A stretch of DNA of 64,000 bases from Candidula unifasciata (GCA_905116865.2 CAJHNH020008439.1:307367-371366), one strand, 5' to 3'. Positions 1 to 10,934 are shown, numbered from the stretch's first letter. The notes: generated by a model from the letters alone, not told the origin. A program made the numbers and translations.

Positions 1-1866
1 TTCTATCAAAAGAACTTGATCATCCTTAAGGCACCTGAGACTGTTGATTTCTTCTCTGCATCTGTCAACTTCTGCATCTTTTTCTTGTAACAGCTGCTCC
101 AGTTGAATGCACTTTTCTCCAAGCTCCTTGCATTTCTCCTCTGTGTTACTGGATATGTCAACAGATGATGCTAGATTACATCTCAGTTCTTCTAGCTGCT
201 GAACTAAGTTCACATTCTCTTGTTCCCATACAACAATTTTTTTGTTTAAATCTAAAATATCTGTATCTTTTTGCAGAATCTGTTGTTCCAAATCATGTGT
301 CTTATTCTGTTCTTGTCTGAACTCTGCCATAATTTTATCCCTTTCTAATTTTAATGAGTCTATAGTATCAATGCCTGTCTGCTGCAGAGACTGCAGACTT
401 TCCACAACTAACCTCTCTAAATCAGTACATCTTCTCTTTTCAACCTCAAGTTTGCCAAATATCTGGCTACTCTCTTTAATCATCTGATCAAATCTGTCTC
501 CATGTTTACTAGTTCTATCTTCACGCTTTTCCATTTGTAATCTCACTGTGTCTATGTCCACCTTCAGCTGCTGCAGCTCTAACTGCAACTGATGAAGCTG
601 ATCAACCACATCTGGGTTTGAAGTCTCAGCTGCATTTATACATTCTCTAATCTGCAAGAGATGACTTTCTGTAGCATTAATTTTCATCTGAAAATCGTCT
701 ATCTGTGTCTTTCTCTTTTCAACTCTTGCCTGTGTATCTTCCAACTTCGACAACCATTCCTCAACCTGCCTCTGAAACTCATTTTTCTCAGTTTCCAGGG
801 TTTTAATCTGAGCTGATAACTCTGCTGTGGTTCTAATCAATTTCTCCTTATCATCTACAGATGAATTCAAGTCTTCCTCTGCCTTAACGAGTCGCTCCTG
901 GAGTTCAGAATGACTTTGCTTCATAACCTTGAAAGACTCTTCTAATGTAAACAGGGCCTCACTCTTGAGTTCCAGCTCCTTCTGTACTGATGCTCGCATG
1001 GATGATTCTTCATACAATGATGCATTCTGGGATTCTAACTCCTGCTCTACAGCTGCTTTCCTGGATTCAAACCCTGTTATCTGCTCCTGGAACAAGTGCA
1101 TCTGTCTGTCTGTTTCACTTTTATCAGTAACCAGGGCTTCATAATCATTCTTTAACAGTAACAGTCTCTCTTCAGCACTTTCATTCTTCATTTTCAAGTC
1201 AACTATCACATTATCAAGTTCAGCTTTTTCATTTACCACTAAAGACAACTGTTCCTTCAAACTTTCTATTTCCTGACCTAGAGAGTCTACATGTATGGAC
1301 AACTGATCTCTTTCTTCACACAGTTTATCTATTTCTTCCTTCAATCTGTCTCTGTGTTCTTGCAGTTTAGTTCTTTCTTCTTGTACTTTATCACTTTCTT
1401 CTTGCAGCGTATCTCTTTCTTCTCGCAGTTTATCTCTTTCTTCTTGCAGTGTATCTCTTTCTTCTTGAAGTTTATCTCTTTCTTCTTGGAGTTTATCCCT
1501 CTCCTCTTGCAGTTTATCTATTTCTTTTTGCAGTTTATCTCTTTCTTCTTGGAGTTTATCTCTTTCTTCTTGGAGTTGATCACTTTCTTCTTGGAATTTA
1601 TCTCTCTCTTCTTGCAGTTTATCTCTCTCTTCTTGGAGTTTATCTCTCTCTTCTTGCAGTTTATCTTTTTCTTCTTGAAATTTACCCAAAGAAGCTGTTA
1701 GCTGTTCTATGGATCGCTGATATCCTACTTGCTGATTCTGCAGATCGGCTATCTGCTGAATATACTCGGCCGCAGCAGTGTTATCCGAGGACAGCTGATC
1801 AAGTTGTTCTTTCAAATTGCTGTTTCGTTTCTTGGAATCTGACAGAGAGTTCGACAGCTCAAGGAT
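1..1866 (-). CDS. GCC2: GCC2-like golgin, exon 8 (partial, runs off left edge)
   Basis: Open for all 622 codons on the minus strand from a clean acceptor (ttatttccag, 1867-1876) to the window edge. No stop is met, so the exon is incomplete. The protein is almost pure coiled coil, rich in E, K, L and Q with heptad spacing and almost no proline. Residues 934 onward of the assembled protein lie here. Positions 1300-1677 encode 18 tandem EERDKLQ-type heptads. The assembled protein already has at least 1556 residues; from memory vertebrate GCC185 is about 1680, so the C-terminal GRIP domain, which binds Arl1/Rab GTPases at the trans-Golgi, should lie just beyond the left edge. Family knowledge: GCC185 is a trans-Golgi tethering golgin for endosome-to-Golgi traffic. 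The assignment rests on the N-terminal exons, because coiled coil alone is not diagnostic. Phase 0 at its start. Confidence 0.85.
   Translation of the reverse strand, partial: MLELSNSLSDSKKRNSNLKEQLDQLSSDNTAAAEYIQQIADLQNQQVGYQRSIEQLTASLGKFQEEKDKLQEERDKLQEERDKLQEERDKFQEESDQLQEERDKLQEERDKLQKEIDKLQEERDKLQEERDKLQEERDTLQEERDKLREERDTLQEESDKVQEERTKLQEHRDRLKEEIDKLCEERDQLSIHVDSLGQEIESLKEQLSLVVNEKAELDNVIVDLKMKNESAEERLLLLKNDYEALVTDKSETDRQMHLFQEQITGFESRKAAVEQELESQNASLYEESSMRASVQKELELKSEALFTLEESFKVMKQSHSELQERLVKAEEDLNSSVDDKEKLIRTTAELSAQIKTLETEKNEFQRQVEEWLSKLEDTQARVEKRKTQIDDFQMKINATESHLLQIRECINAAETSNPDVVDQLHQLQLELQQLKVDIDTVRLQMEKREDRTSKHGDRFDQMIKESSQIFGKLEVEKRRCTDLERLVVESLQSLQQTGIDTIDSLKLERDKIMAEFRQEQNKTHDLEQQILQKDTDILDLNKKIVVWEQENVNLVQQLEELRCNLASSVDISSNTEEKCKELGEKCIQLEQLLQEKDAEVDRCREEINSLRCLKDDQVLLIE
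1300..1677 (-). repeat. In-frame 21-bp coding minisatellite, 18 heptads
   Basis: On the minus strand, 18 consecutive 21-bp units encode variants of Q-E-E-R-D-K-L, such as QEESDQL, QKEIDKL and REERDTL. Each unit is one coiled-coil heptad, so copy-number change keeps both reading frame and heptad register. Units are purine-rich and similar but not identical. Confidence 0.95.
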
Positions 1867-1944
1867 CTGGAAATAACAGTAGACATTGTTAAAATCATGA
1901 CGAGATTTCTTGAGAAAACAAGAATATAAGAATAAACACACTAC

Positions 1945-2165
1945 CTCCCCAACAAGCATGTCATAAGAGTCGACTAACTGGGAGCTTCCTTTGAAGCAAA
2001 GTGAATCTGCCCAAGCCGCAAGGAACAACCAACTGCACACATGTAAGCCAGTAAAACTAATGTAAATCCAAAACTCAGGCCCTGGATAATAGCCAAAGTC
2101 CAAATGGATGAGCAACCAGGACTTTCCACAGGAGCTTACAGCAGGTGAACAAAGAAGAAGAAGAT
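1945..2165 (+). mobile_element. GAA-tailed SINE (family C), 5' truncated
   Basis: Matches the repeated segment seen most completely at 8108-8405. It has the landmarks AAGCATGTCATAAGAGTCGA, GGGAGCTTCCTT, 'tccaaatggatgagcaacca' and a terminal gaagaagaagaag run that marks the 3' end. It lies in GCC2 intron 7. The rest of that intron from 2166 to 2600 shows nothing recognisable. Confidence 0.75.
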
Positions 2166-2604
2166 TTAATAATCAGTAATCACCATATTTCCAACACCAT
2201 TTTGGATTAGTTTTTCATAAACACCAGGCTCAAGTTTCTTGGCTGGTGAGAGAGGAAGAGGCAAGACTGAGCAGAATGAAGCATATCATATAAACAACTT
2301 TCAGTATGGGAATGGAGACTAAGTCTGCCATTACAGCCATTACTGAGATGGTTTTGCAAATTTAAAATATCAAAGCAAATACTGTTCTGACCCTCCTTTC
2401 ATGCTCTGCAAGGTTATGACTGGATGCTGATGACAGGAGTGGTTCCACTGTAGAGGTCTCAAACATTTTGAGGACTTATTTGGATATATATCATTTTGTC
2501 CATATACAGAAGAGCAGAAACAAGATAATTCATTCAATGACAGATTGGTGCACAATAAAAACTTCACGGATCTTTATTTAACCAGTGTTGTAAAGGTACA
2601 AAAG
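2166..2604. other. Intronic DNA, nothing recognised
   Basis: Part of GCC2 intron 7. No open reading frame with coding character, no tandem repeat and no match to the other repeats in this window was seen. Confidence 0.6.
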
Positions 2605-2872
2605 GAAGTCGTCATGGTGTTGGCGTCTAGATGCCCACCTGCGGATCGGAAGGTCGTGGGTTTACATCATGGCGGAACCTAAAGTTTTTTTCTTCAAAAA
2701 TGACCTTGACTTCCAAGTCTCAGCCTTGAGTGGGCACTTAGTGCAGTCCTGGGAGGTAAAGCTGCCAGCGTGATGCTGACCATATCACCCACCAAGTGCC
2801 AAGTGGTCTGTAAAAACATAGCTCTAGCCCTCTATTCCCAATATGCCTAAAAGTGTGGAAAAGGGTCCTTTT
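2605..2872 (+). mobile_element. tRNA-derived SINE (family B)
   Basis: One of seven related copies. It carries 'gatgcccacctgcggatcgg' followed by a B-box-like GTGGGTTTACATC, then 'tgaccttgacttccaag', 'atgctgaccatatcaccca' and the 3' part 'ctctattcccaatatgcct' with 'gtggaaaagggtcctttttt'. The most complete copy is at 33535-33805. Confidence 0.7.
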
Positions 2873-2983
2873 TTTACAGGCACAATCATCATCTGCACCA
2901 ATGCTTTAATTCTTCTCCATTAATAACAAAATAGTCAAGTGACCGAAAATGTAAGTGATGACTACAATAGTAATTGATTTCCG

Positions 2984-3414
2984 GTCAAAATGGACGTTTG
3001 GCACTGTTCGAAACAGAGGCAAATTTTTTTGCTTCTGCTGGACGGTGCCAATGCATTTTTGTTCCATATGTAGACTGGATATAGTTTTGTCACCCAGCTT
3101 CTGAGTTGAATGCATGGCGTGACCCTGTGAGCTGCAGATTGCATCTGGAATGTTTTTCGACTGTGACCAACGTTTTGGTGTGAATTGTAGATTCAGAAAA
3201 TGGTGCGATGCCTGTCGTGCAGTGTTGTGGTGCCCGTATGTGATTAAAATTTATTGCGTGGGCAACTGCTGATCTGTTGGCGACTTCTGCTACCATCAAT
3301 GATGAACTGCAATTCTAATACTGTGATAAACATTCTGTGTGTTTTTCGTTGGCACAGGAGCGGAGCAAAGATGGAGTGACCCGTTTGCTATGAAGCTGAA
3401 ACTAAGACTACCAG
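2984..3414 (+). repeat. Unclassified interspersed repeat, family D
   Basis: A segment of about 430 bp nearly identical to 37761-38197 and found again in inverse orientation at 63447-63955. It begins GTCAAAATGG and ends ACTACCAG. It is flanked by the direct repeat aattgatt (2972-2979 and 3416-3423), suggesting an 8-bp target duplication. The two ends are not inverted repeats of each other and no transposase reading frame is present, so the class is unknown. Confidence 0.75.
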
Positions 3415-3683
3415 AAATTGATTGGAACAATGCAAAGCATGAAAATGAAGACATAAAAGAACTGGCAGAAAAAAAAAGATTTAACAAGAAAATACAACAA
3501 ACTGGATGAAATTAAATAAGACAAGCTAAGGCAGGTAAGATAAGATAAAAGAGTAAAAAGGCAGAAATGAGACATGCAAGAAAGACAAATTGTATGCATG
3601 TCAAGACTGAGAAGACAAATTGTGCAAGGCATAAAATAAAATAAGATAGAACCAATCAGCAAGTAATTACACAACAATCCTAC
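3415..3683. other. Purine-rich intron end downstream of exon 7 donor
   Basis: Start of GCC2 intron 7 (minus sense). The reading frame of exon 7 happens to stay open into it for about 90 codons past the donor, but the residues become hydrophobic and irregular, and the donor (CAG|gtagga at 3684/3683) clearly ends the exon. Confidence 0.7.
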
Positions 3684-5945
3684 CTGGCTTTCAAGATTCA
3701 AAGCATAACTTTTCCTCTCCTCTGCAACATCTTCTGCAGTTTTTGCCTGCTCTTTGGCCACACTCAGGGCAGATTTCAAAGACTCAATTTCACTTTTGAA
3801 TGCCTCTGCCTGTTGTCTGAGTTCTTGCAAGCTCTCTTCCATCTCTGAAGACATCTTCAACTGGGTTTCATAGCTCTCACTAAGATCTGCTCCCTTGTCT
3901 TCAGCTAAATGGAATCGAACCAAAAGAGATTCCTTCTCTCTTTCAATATCATCTTTCTCGGTTCTCAAATGTTCCACTTCTTGTTTCAGTTTGTCTATGG
4001 TAGCTGTTGCTTCAGCTTTAGCAGTGAGTACCTTGTCCAGTTCTGACAACAAGTTATTTCTTTCTGCAATAATGTCTTCAATCATCAGTTTCATCTCTCT
4101 AACATCTCCCTGGGCAGAGTCCTCATGCTGAGACAGTTTAAAGACCTCATCCTGCAGGGTGTCTCTTTCGGTTATAGCTTCGTTTAAAGAGGACAAGAGA
4201 AATTCCAATTCCTTCCTCAGTGAAAGATCTTTATTGGTATAATCCTCCAGCTCATGTGCCAGACAATCCTTCTCTTCTTTCAACATCCCCATCATGTTCT
4301 CCCACTCCCGCAGCTGATTCTGGAGCACCTCAATCTCAGACTTTAAACTGTCCCTTTCCGCATGCAGCTCTTCCAGCTCAAAGGTGACAGTCTCATGCTT
4401 GTCCCCCAAGATCACCAGCTTCTCCTCCAAGTGTTGCCTGTGAGCCTGAAGACTGGCAATAATCTCTGAATGGTTATCTGCCTCTATATCATCCTTTGCC
4501 TTCTCATCACATTTTCCAAAGGTTTTCTCTAGCAACTGCTCAGATTTCAACCTCAGGCCATCATTCTCCTTTTCCAGCTCTGCAATTCTGTTTTTCAGCA
4601 TGTACATTTCTTCAGCACTGCCTCCTTGATATGAATCTTCAGACAGCACATGGCTGGAGACTTTAATAAATTTCTCAATCCTTTCTACACTGATCTGACC
4701 ATTGGTTTCTTGAACTCCCTCAGCATCACTACATTCAAACTGCTTCTGCTCTTCCTGAGCTAATCGATCCCGCTGCAAGTGTAGCTGATCATTCTCAGGT
4801 TCTTCCTCAATATCAGGCAGATCTGACCAGCCAGACTGCTGTAAGCTTCTAGAATCTTCAGTAGGTTCTCGATCCCCAGCCCCGTACATGGATGTTGAGC
4901 TTTCAATCTCAGACAGCTTCATCTTGGTTTCTAGCAGATCCTGCTGCAGATTCTGTATCACTTCAATATTGAATTCACTTCCCAGGTTGGTTTCAAAATC
5001 CATTAACTTAGAATTTGCATGTGCCAGATTTTGTGTGAGTTTATCAATGTGAGCTATTTTCTCAGATAAAACTGCGCCTGCTTTTTCACTGCTTTCAACC
5101 TTATCTTCAAGAACAGCAATTTTCTCTAGTAGAATTTCTTTCTCCCTATTTGCTTCTTGCAGACCCATTTCCAGCTGTGTTATCTCAGTTGTTTTCAAAT
5201 CCAATTCTGGCTTCTCAAATTCTACGACCGAGTTCTCAAAAGAGGAAATCCTTTCTTTAAGTCTTTCATTTTCATCACTGATAGCATCAATATTGATTTT
5301 CATCTGCTCCACTTGTGCAAGCCTTTCTTCATTCACTGTCTGTAGTGCACATTTTTCTGCTCTCAAATTTTCAAGTTCACTTTGTAAAGTATGACAGGTT
5401 TCATTTAACAATGCCTTCTCTTGGCAAACTCTTTCAATTTCAGCTCCAGAGATACTTTGCTGCTTGTCAAATTCCTCCTGTAATGTCTTGATATTCAATT
5501 TGAGTTCTTCAATTTCTGCCAGAAGCGGGGCCATCTGTTCCTGATTCTGCACAGGATTGATTTCTTGCTCAGATGCCTCAGCTTCATACTGCTGCACACG
5601 ATCTTCTGCCTGTTTCAATTTCTCCTTCAAGTCAGTGTACTCCAGCTCTAGGTCTTTCAATCTGCATATCTCAGACTGTAACAACTCTACCTGCTCCCCT
5701 CTCTGCTCATAGCTGAACTCTAAATTTTCCAACCGCTTCTGAATCTCCAAATTTTCATTCTCTACAACTTTAAGTTTAGACTGCAGCTGGGCATTATCTA
5801 TAGTTATTTCTTTACTTTCCTCAAGCGCACTTCTAGTTTTTGATAACTCATCCAAAAGTGATTCTTTTTCAACTTTCCAAGCAACAGCCTCTTCTTCTAG
5901 ATCTTCAAGTTTAATCTGTAGGTCAGATTTTTCTGCAATGAGCTT
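3684..5945 (-). CDS. GCC2: GCC2-like golgin, exon 7 (large coiled-coil exon)
   Basis: A 2262-bp exon of exactly 754 codons, phase 0 at both ends, with acceptor ttggttttcag and donor CAG|gtagga. It encodes residues 181-934 of the assembled protein. The sequence is long parallel-coiled-coil type: repeated E/K/Q/L heptads, few prolines, few aromatics. One break is visible near residues 525-565, where an acidic, Ser/Pro/Gly-containing stretch (SMYGAGDREPTEDS and LPDIEEEPEND) interrupts the heptads; this could be a flexible hinge, as is known for long golgins. No enzyme motif is present. Two giant exons after small 5' exons fit golgin gene layouts. BLASTP of the joined exons against GCC2, GOLGA4 and TRIP11 would separate these families. 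Confidence 0.88.
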
Positions 5946-6221
5946 CTGAAAACCAAAAACAAAAAAAAACTATCATAAACTTTTTCAGCCCCCACAAATA
6001 ACTCAGTTTTTACAAGAGCTGTGGTTACATAACAGTGTGCGTGGATGCTGAGACAGTGGTCAAGATTCAATTCCCCAAATGTTGTAGGATGTTTTTCCAA
6101 ACAGTGCAAATCTGAGATCAAACCATCTCATGAAAATGGGTACCAGAACAATTCCAGAAGTTTCTGGAATTATATGGATAGGAAATATGACAAGAGAGAA
6201 AACAGGCCACCTTATCTCATA

Positions 6222-6478
6222 TCTTCTTCTTATTAGCATTCACCAGCTGTAAAGTTTGATGGAAAGTTCTGGTTGTTTATCCACTTCTGGACTTTGGTCT
6301 TGTTCCAGAAGCTGAATTTTAGGTGCACTTCCATTTTTTAAATCTGGCTTATTTGTATGCAGACTGTTGGTTCCTTGTTGGTGGGTCTATTTTTTTTTTC
6401 ATTAATGGACTCCAGTGGGTCTACTGTCCTCCCAATCCCCTTCCCCCTAAAAATGGGGCTGTGAAACCCACACAGAAA
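6222..6478 (-). mobile_element. GAA-tailed SINE (family C)
   Basis: Reverse orientation. It starts with tcttcttcttatta (reverse of the tail), then the 'caccagctgtaaa', 'ggtctattttttttttc' and 'tgtgaaacccacac' landmarks. In GCC2 intron 6. Confidence 0.75.
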
Positions 6479-6954
6479 ATCCCCAAATAACATATGCTAA
6501 CACTTGTGAAGACTTAACTTTTCATATCTAAATGCTGTGTCTGCTATGGGACTAACTTTAACAGATGTGCCAGACAGTTCTAGCTATAACCAAACTTACA
6601 GTAATTAACCTAACTATCGTCAGTTAAGGCATCCTGGGATGGTTGCTGCATCAGAGAGCTAAGCATGCATGGGAATGCCCAATGTACAGTGACATCAATT
6701 TTGGTATATAACATAATAAAGCCTAACTTAACCTGGCTTATCCTATCCCAGAGCGTTTTCACCTTAAGTTCTGTTTCAATCAAATATGATTTTAACAATT
6801 TTTCGCCATTCTCTTATAACTTTAAACTGTGGCAGACATTTTTTTTTAAAGTATGGGGGAACCACAAAACATGTCCGAAGAGTGGGTCTAGAATTTGGTT
6901 CTTTCCTATTTAATTATTTTAACCCACTCTCTTCTTCTTGTCTGAGAAAAATCG
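6479..6954. other. Intronic DNA, nothing recognised
   Basis: AT-rich part of GCC2 intron 6 without recognisable genes or repeats. Confidence 0.5.
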
Positions 6955-7230
6955 AGAATAAAAAATGGGATACATTCAGAGTGAGGAGATCAGAGAAATG
7001 TCTTGACAAATACCTGTATCGACTGTAATAAGACAAAGAAGGTGGAGACATATTGGGCAGACTTTGAGATGAAATGAGCAAAGAATTACAAAACAAGCAC
7101 TGAAATGGGAAACAAACGGTCTGAGAAAAAGAGGACGTCCAAGGGAAACATTAAGAACAACATTATTACAAGAGGCAAAAAATGCTGGGCTGAACTCCCT
7201 GTCAGAAATTGAGAAAGTTGCAATATGCTT
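6955..7230 (+). mobile_element. LINE 3' remnant (reverse transcriptase C-terminal tail)
   Basis: The frame through about 7076-7220 reads RITKQALKWETNGLRKRGRP and then an LLQEAKNAGLNSLSEIEK-like stretch. This is the characteristic tail of animal non-LTR reverse transcriptases, an arginine-rich K-R-G-R-P module followed by a helical W/L segment. Stops and frame breaks upstream show it is dead and 5' truncated. Confidence 0.65.
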
Positions 7231-8107
7231 GCTGGGGGAGGGAGGGGAGGGGACAGTGAGTCAGTTCTTCCCCTCCTCCAATTGGGGCTTCAGAACCCAC
7301 ATCTTCTCCAAACTGTGAGAGAATCTCAATATTCAACATCAACAAGCCATCATGTGCTGGTCTTCTGCATCCTGCTGAATTATGATATTGGAAGGGAAAA
7401 GAAGAGCTCTGCAACATAGTCCCTGTGGACATGGTATGTTCATATTGGATCAAATGATTTGTCTACACCAACCTAAATTTGATAGAAGAAAGCTCTTTTT
7501 GAACTCAGATAACTTGAAACCAATGTTGTAAACATAAAGAGTTGAAACTCAGTCTTTCAGACAACCAACTAACCAGACATCTTCAACTGTTTTTAAATTT
7601 CATTATTCTGGTAAACAAAAAAGCTGCTTTGATTGGCTTTGAACCAGGTGTTTTCCTGAGTCAGCCCACAAAGGGTCAATTCCATACTCTTGCCTAATAT
7701 AGGAAAACTAGACACCAAATGAGGACAGAACAGCATGCATTTGCTCTGCATTGTGGAAATCGATAATGCAAAAGGATATATTGAGGAGACCAAGAAATAA
7801 ACTGTAACTTCTGGATATCATGGGTGACAACTCCATCTCAGTTTTTCTGTTCTCTGCCCCTACCCCCTCCTTTTTCCCATCAGTTACCTCAGGAAAGTGT
7901 TGGGAAAAGAATGTAAGAATCTTTCCTCTGTGTTGCTTATATTTCTTCAAGAAGGCTCTCCCTCACTCTGGTAGTTGGTGTCAAAGCATTCTCATCAGAT
8001 GGTAACCAATTTCCTTCAATCTCAACAAGACTGCAAAATGCCAGAATAGCCCCACAATAAATCTACATCTTTATAACAGTGCCAGGGTGAGAGACTAATA
8101 ATCATTT
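7231..8107. other. Intronic DNA, nothing recognised
   Basis: Part of GCC2 intron 6. The short open frames here have no recognisable similarity and no coding character. Confidence 0.5.
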
Positions 8108-8405
8108 GTTCAAACCCCCGTGTGGGTTCCGGAGCCCTAATATAGGGAAAACAAAAATAGACCCACTGCCTGCCCAAAAGCATGTCGTAAGATTCGACTA
8201 ATTGGGAGCTTCCTTCGAAGTTGGAGTGCATCTGCCTGAGAGGCAAGGAACCAACAGTCTACACTCAAATGTGTCAGATCTGTCAAACAGATGCACGCGC
8301 AACACTAAGGTTCTGGAACAGGACTGCAGTCCAGAAGTGGATGAACAACTAGAACTTTCCACAAGAGTTTACAGCTAGTGAACGCAAAGAAGAAGAAGAA
8401 GAAGA
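8108..8405 (+). mobile_element. GAA-tailed SINE (family C), near full length
   Basis: The reference copy for the most abundant short repeat in the window, about 300 bp. It runs from 'gtgtgggttccggagcccta' through 'agacccactgcctgcccaaa', 'gggagcttccttcgaagttg', 'ctgcctgagaggcaaggaac' and 'gttctggaacaggactgcag' to 'acagctagtgaacgcaaaga' and an (AGA)n tail. At least 15 more copies or fragments occur in both orientations. I see no convincing internal Pol III boxes. Confidence 0.8.
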
Positions 8406-8510
8406 TTTGTTCAAAGAGCAAAATGTTCAATTAGATTAACTAGCGCACACACATCCCCCATCCCCCCCACCACACACACACCCACCCACACACATAAGTG
8501 AATTATCTAC

Positions 8511-8615
8511 CTTGTTATTTTCTGACATGATTGTCTGCTCCTGTTCTAGGTAGAGAAGTGTGGAGGTCAAGGTCTCATCTTTCATCTTCAAGCATTCAAT
8601 GTCTTCCAGAAGATT
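8511..8615 (-). CDS. GCC2: GCC2-like golgin, exon 6
   Basis: 105 bp, 35 codons, phase 0 at both ends. Acceptor gcatctccag, donor AAC AAG|gtagat. Encodes residues 146-180, coiled-coil type (NLLEDIECLKMKDETL then a YLEQEQTIMSENNK end). It joins exon 5 and exon 7 in frame with no stop. A small exon with ordinary splice signals; its reality rests on frame, splice sites and continuous heptad pattern. Confidence 0.85.
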
Positions 8616-9187
8616 CTGGAGATGCAGAAATGATCACCTTTTGAATAGTACAGATTAAATGACAGTCTGGATATCACTGTTTGAATATACTGTCAGCTAA
8701 CAGTACTTGCTAATGAAAGCTTTTGTGGCTGTCCAATTATTGGCTTTGGTCAGCACTGTTTAAAAGCCCTTTTAGCCAGCACAAGTTAATGAAAGCTCAG
8801 TGACTTTCAAGTTACAGAAATTACTGCTTAAAAATGTCCTTAGTTAGCACTAGTTTACAAAAGCTCAGTAACTGGATTGTGATAAAGAGTTAGCATATTT
8901 GTCTACTGCCGATTAGGTCTGGGAATAAACACCTCATTAGGTTTCCTGTTGATCTTAGTTTTGCAGTACAAGGCATCCTGAGGTATAATTACGTCAAAGG
9001 AAAAAGAATATGAATGAAAATCAAGATTGAATTATGCAGAACAGTGAGAGAGAGAAAAAAAAACAATGATTAACATAAGCACCCAATTTTTTTTTAACTA
9101 TGAAAATTCAAAGTTAAAAAACAAAACAAAAAAACAAACAAAAATGGATATGGGGCAAATGGGGTGAACAGGAAGCAAGTTCTCTTT
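8616..9187. other. Intron with faint internal repetition
   Basis: Start of GCC2 intron 5. From about 8690 to 8880 a loose repeat recurs two or three times ('agcacaagttaatgaaagct', 'agcactagtttacaaaagct'). Nothing else is recognised. Confidence 0.5.
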
Positions 9188-9462
9188 TCAGCTTTCACCG
9201 ACTGTTAACTCCAGCTGAAAGTTCTGGCTGTTCACTCACTTCACTTAGTTAAGTATTGTTTCAGAACTTGAGTTATGTGTGCCAATCTGTTTTACAGATC
9301 TGGCTTATTTGTATGCAGACTGTTGGTCGATTGACACTAGGGGCAAAGATGCACTCCAGCTTTGAAACTAATTAGTCAACTTTTATGACATGCATGTTAG
9401 GGGTGCAGCGGGTATATCCCCCCCCCCCACAATAGGGCCCCGGAACACACATGGGGAGGGCA
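9188..9462 (-). mobile_element. GAA-tailed SINE (family C)
   Basis: Reverse copy with 'agctttcaccgactgttaac', 'ggcttatttgtatgcagact', 'gttagggg' and 'ccggaacacacatggggagg' landmarks. The GAA tail has decayed. Confidence 0.7.
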
Positions 9463-9474
9463 ACAAATAAAGGT

Positions 9475-9692
9475 TCCTCTTAGCTTCCTTGGCAATTAAG
9501 TATATGGTGCTAGGTCCATACTTGTACACCACAATCAGCACTTGATGGGTGAAGTGGCCAACAATGTCTTGGCAATCTTTCCAATCCAGGACATTTCCTG
9601 GTACCAGTTTTAGGCATGCTCCACCTAAGATTCAAACCTAAGACCTTCTGACCAGCATCTAGACTCAGTGCTAAAGCGCTCCTGCAATATGA
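9475..9692 (-). mobile_element. tRNA-derived SINE (family B), diverged
   Basis: Reverse copy. 'gcacttgatgggtgaagtgg', 'ctggtaccagttttaggcat' and 'gaccttctgaccagcatcta' match the family at lower identity than the others. Confidence 0.6.
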
Positions 9693-9829
9693 ATCTAGTT
9701 ATAAACAACAAACACGGGCAATGACAACAGCTAACAAACAGAAGGCCTCTTCAAGCCTCAGAAATTAAGTATCTGAGAAAGGTGGTCCAAGTGACAAGAA
9801 GGGACTAAAGTCACATCCAGACAATTGAT

Positions 9830-10035
9830 CATGATCTTGAAACCCAGGCCTTACAAACTCGAGTGGATCAGTCACAGCTACGATGGTTTATACATGTATG
9901 TAGACTGAGAGAGAATCAGCCACCAGGGAATCAGACCTCCAGGACAATCCAGGATACGTTGGGAAGACATCATGTGACAGTCTCTGGCGCCGTGGAAACA
10001 TTTTAATTGAAAAGAGGCGTGGCGACTAAGAAAAG
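9830..10035 (+). mobile_element. LINE 3' remnant, short
   Basis: Reads roughly as TRVDQSQLRWFIHVCRLREN, resembling the Q-L-R-W-F-G-H-V tail of LINE reverse transcriptases, followed by stops. At 10015-10050 a segment 'aagtttgagaaacactgctc' resembles a hAT terminal repeat. Confidence 0.4.
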
Positions 10036-10229
10036 TTTGAGAAACACTGCTCTACACACCATGGTCCAAAAGGATCAACTAAGTAAATTGAGTAAATTAT
10101 AAACAAAGAAGCTGAGGGTTAAAAACTTAACTGAGAGAACCGTGGACAATGACAAACAAGATTTCACTATGTATATACAGGTGGAGATTAACCAAAGAGA
10201 GAAAAATGAAAACAGGATTAATTTCTTAC

Positions 10230-10313
10230 CTTATTTGTCTTTTCAAATGTGACATATTTGTCAAAGACTGAATCCTTTTCTTGTTGTAGGATCAGGTAAT
10301 CCTCTTGTAATTT
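10230..10313 (-). CDS. GCC2: GCC2-like golgin, exon 5
   Basis: 84 bp, 28 codons, phase 0 at both ends. Acceptor tttctttcag-like run ending at 10314, donor AAT AAG|gtaaga. Encodes residues 118-145 (KLQEDYLILQQEKDSVFDKY then VTFEKTNK), coiled-coil type. It joins neighbouring exons without a frame break. Confidence 0.85.
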
Positions 10314-10332
10314 CTGAAAGTTGTATATACAG

Positions 10333-10410
10333 ATGAAAGAATTATATATTTATTATTTATGAAAGAATTATATATTTATTATTTATGAAAGAATTATATA
10401 TTTATTATTT
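10333..10410. repeat. 26-bp tandem repeat, 3 copies
   Basis: Three nearly perfect copies of 'atgaaagaattatatattta' plus ttattt, directly upstream (minus sense) of GCC2 exon 5, separated from its acceptor by about 20 bp. Confidence 0.95.
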
Positions 10411-10489
10411 ATCACTGAAAACAGAAATAAACCTATGTTCAGTTTCTGGAGAATGTTCCATTTTTTTTTTCAACATTACTGCTGATATT

Positions 10490-10775
10490 TCTTATAGTTG
10501 ATTTCTAGAACTCTGTGGGTGTTCCATTATTTGTTTAGTGACAATGAAATAAAGACCTGAGAACAATACAACTAGAATGTCTTTGCACTGGAACCCACAG
10601 GGGCATAGTAATGAAGGAAGACCAAAAAAAACAAATGGAGAAGGGAGCTTGAGAGTGAGGCTACAAAGATGGGGAGAGCTGCATGCAGTAGCGAAGGATA
10701 AAACGACTTGGCGTGTGTTGATTAAGGACTCTTGCTCCATTGGGGGATAGAAGGTAGAAGAAAAAGAAATAAACT
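10490..10775 (+). mobile_element. LINE 3' remnant
   Basis: A plus-strand frame reads NNTTRMSLHWNPQGHSNEGR and continues through a P-K-K-T, E-L-H-A-V-A-K-D-K-T-T-W-R segment. This is the ITRQALxWNPQGxRxRGRP-type tail of a LINE reverse transcriptase. The same family recurs at 48250-48530 and 47500-47590. It ends in aagaagaaa-like A/G-rich sequence. Confidence 0.7.
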
Positions 10776-10934
10776 AAATGTTGGAAACATCAGGAAGAAA
10801 TCCGTAGCCCTTTCTTCAAGCACTCACAATCACAAAAAGACATTAAAAATATAATACTTTACCCACAGTAATTAAAAGACAGCAAACACAAAGGTCTGCC
10901 CACTTAAAGAGAATGCCTTACAATGCAATTCCAT

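Noticed and set aside
1291..1892. Two plus-strand open frames (136 and 147 codons) rich in F/L/S
   Set aside because: They are the antisense shadow of the EERDKLQ heptads of GCC2 exon 8.
3408..3683. C-terminal 90 or so codons of the 815-codon minus open frame
   Set aside because: They lie beyond the exon 7 donor and lose the coiled-coil pattern; intron read-through, not protein.
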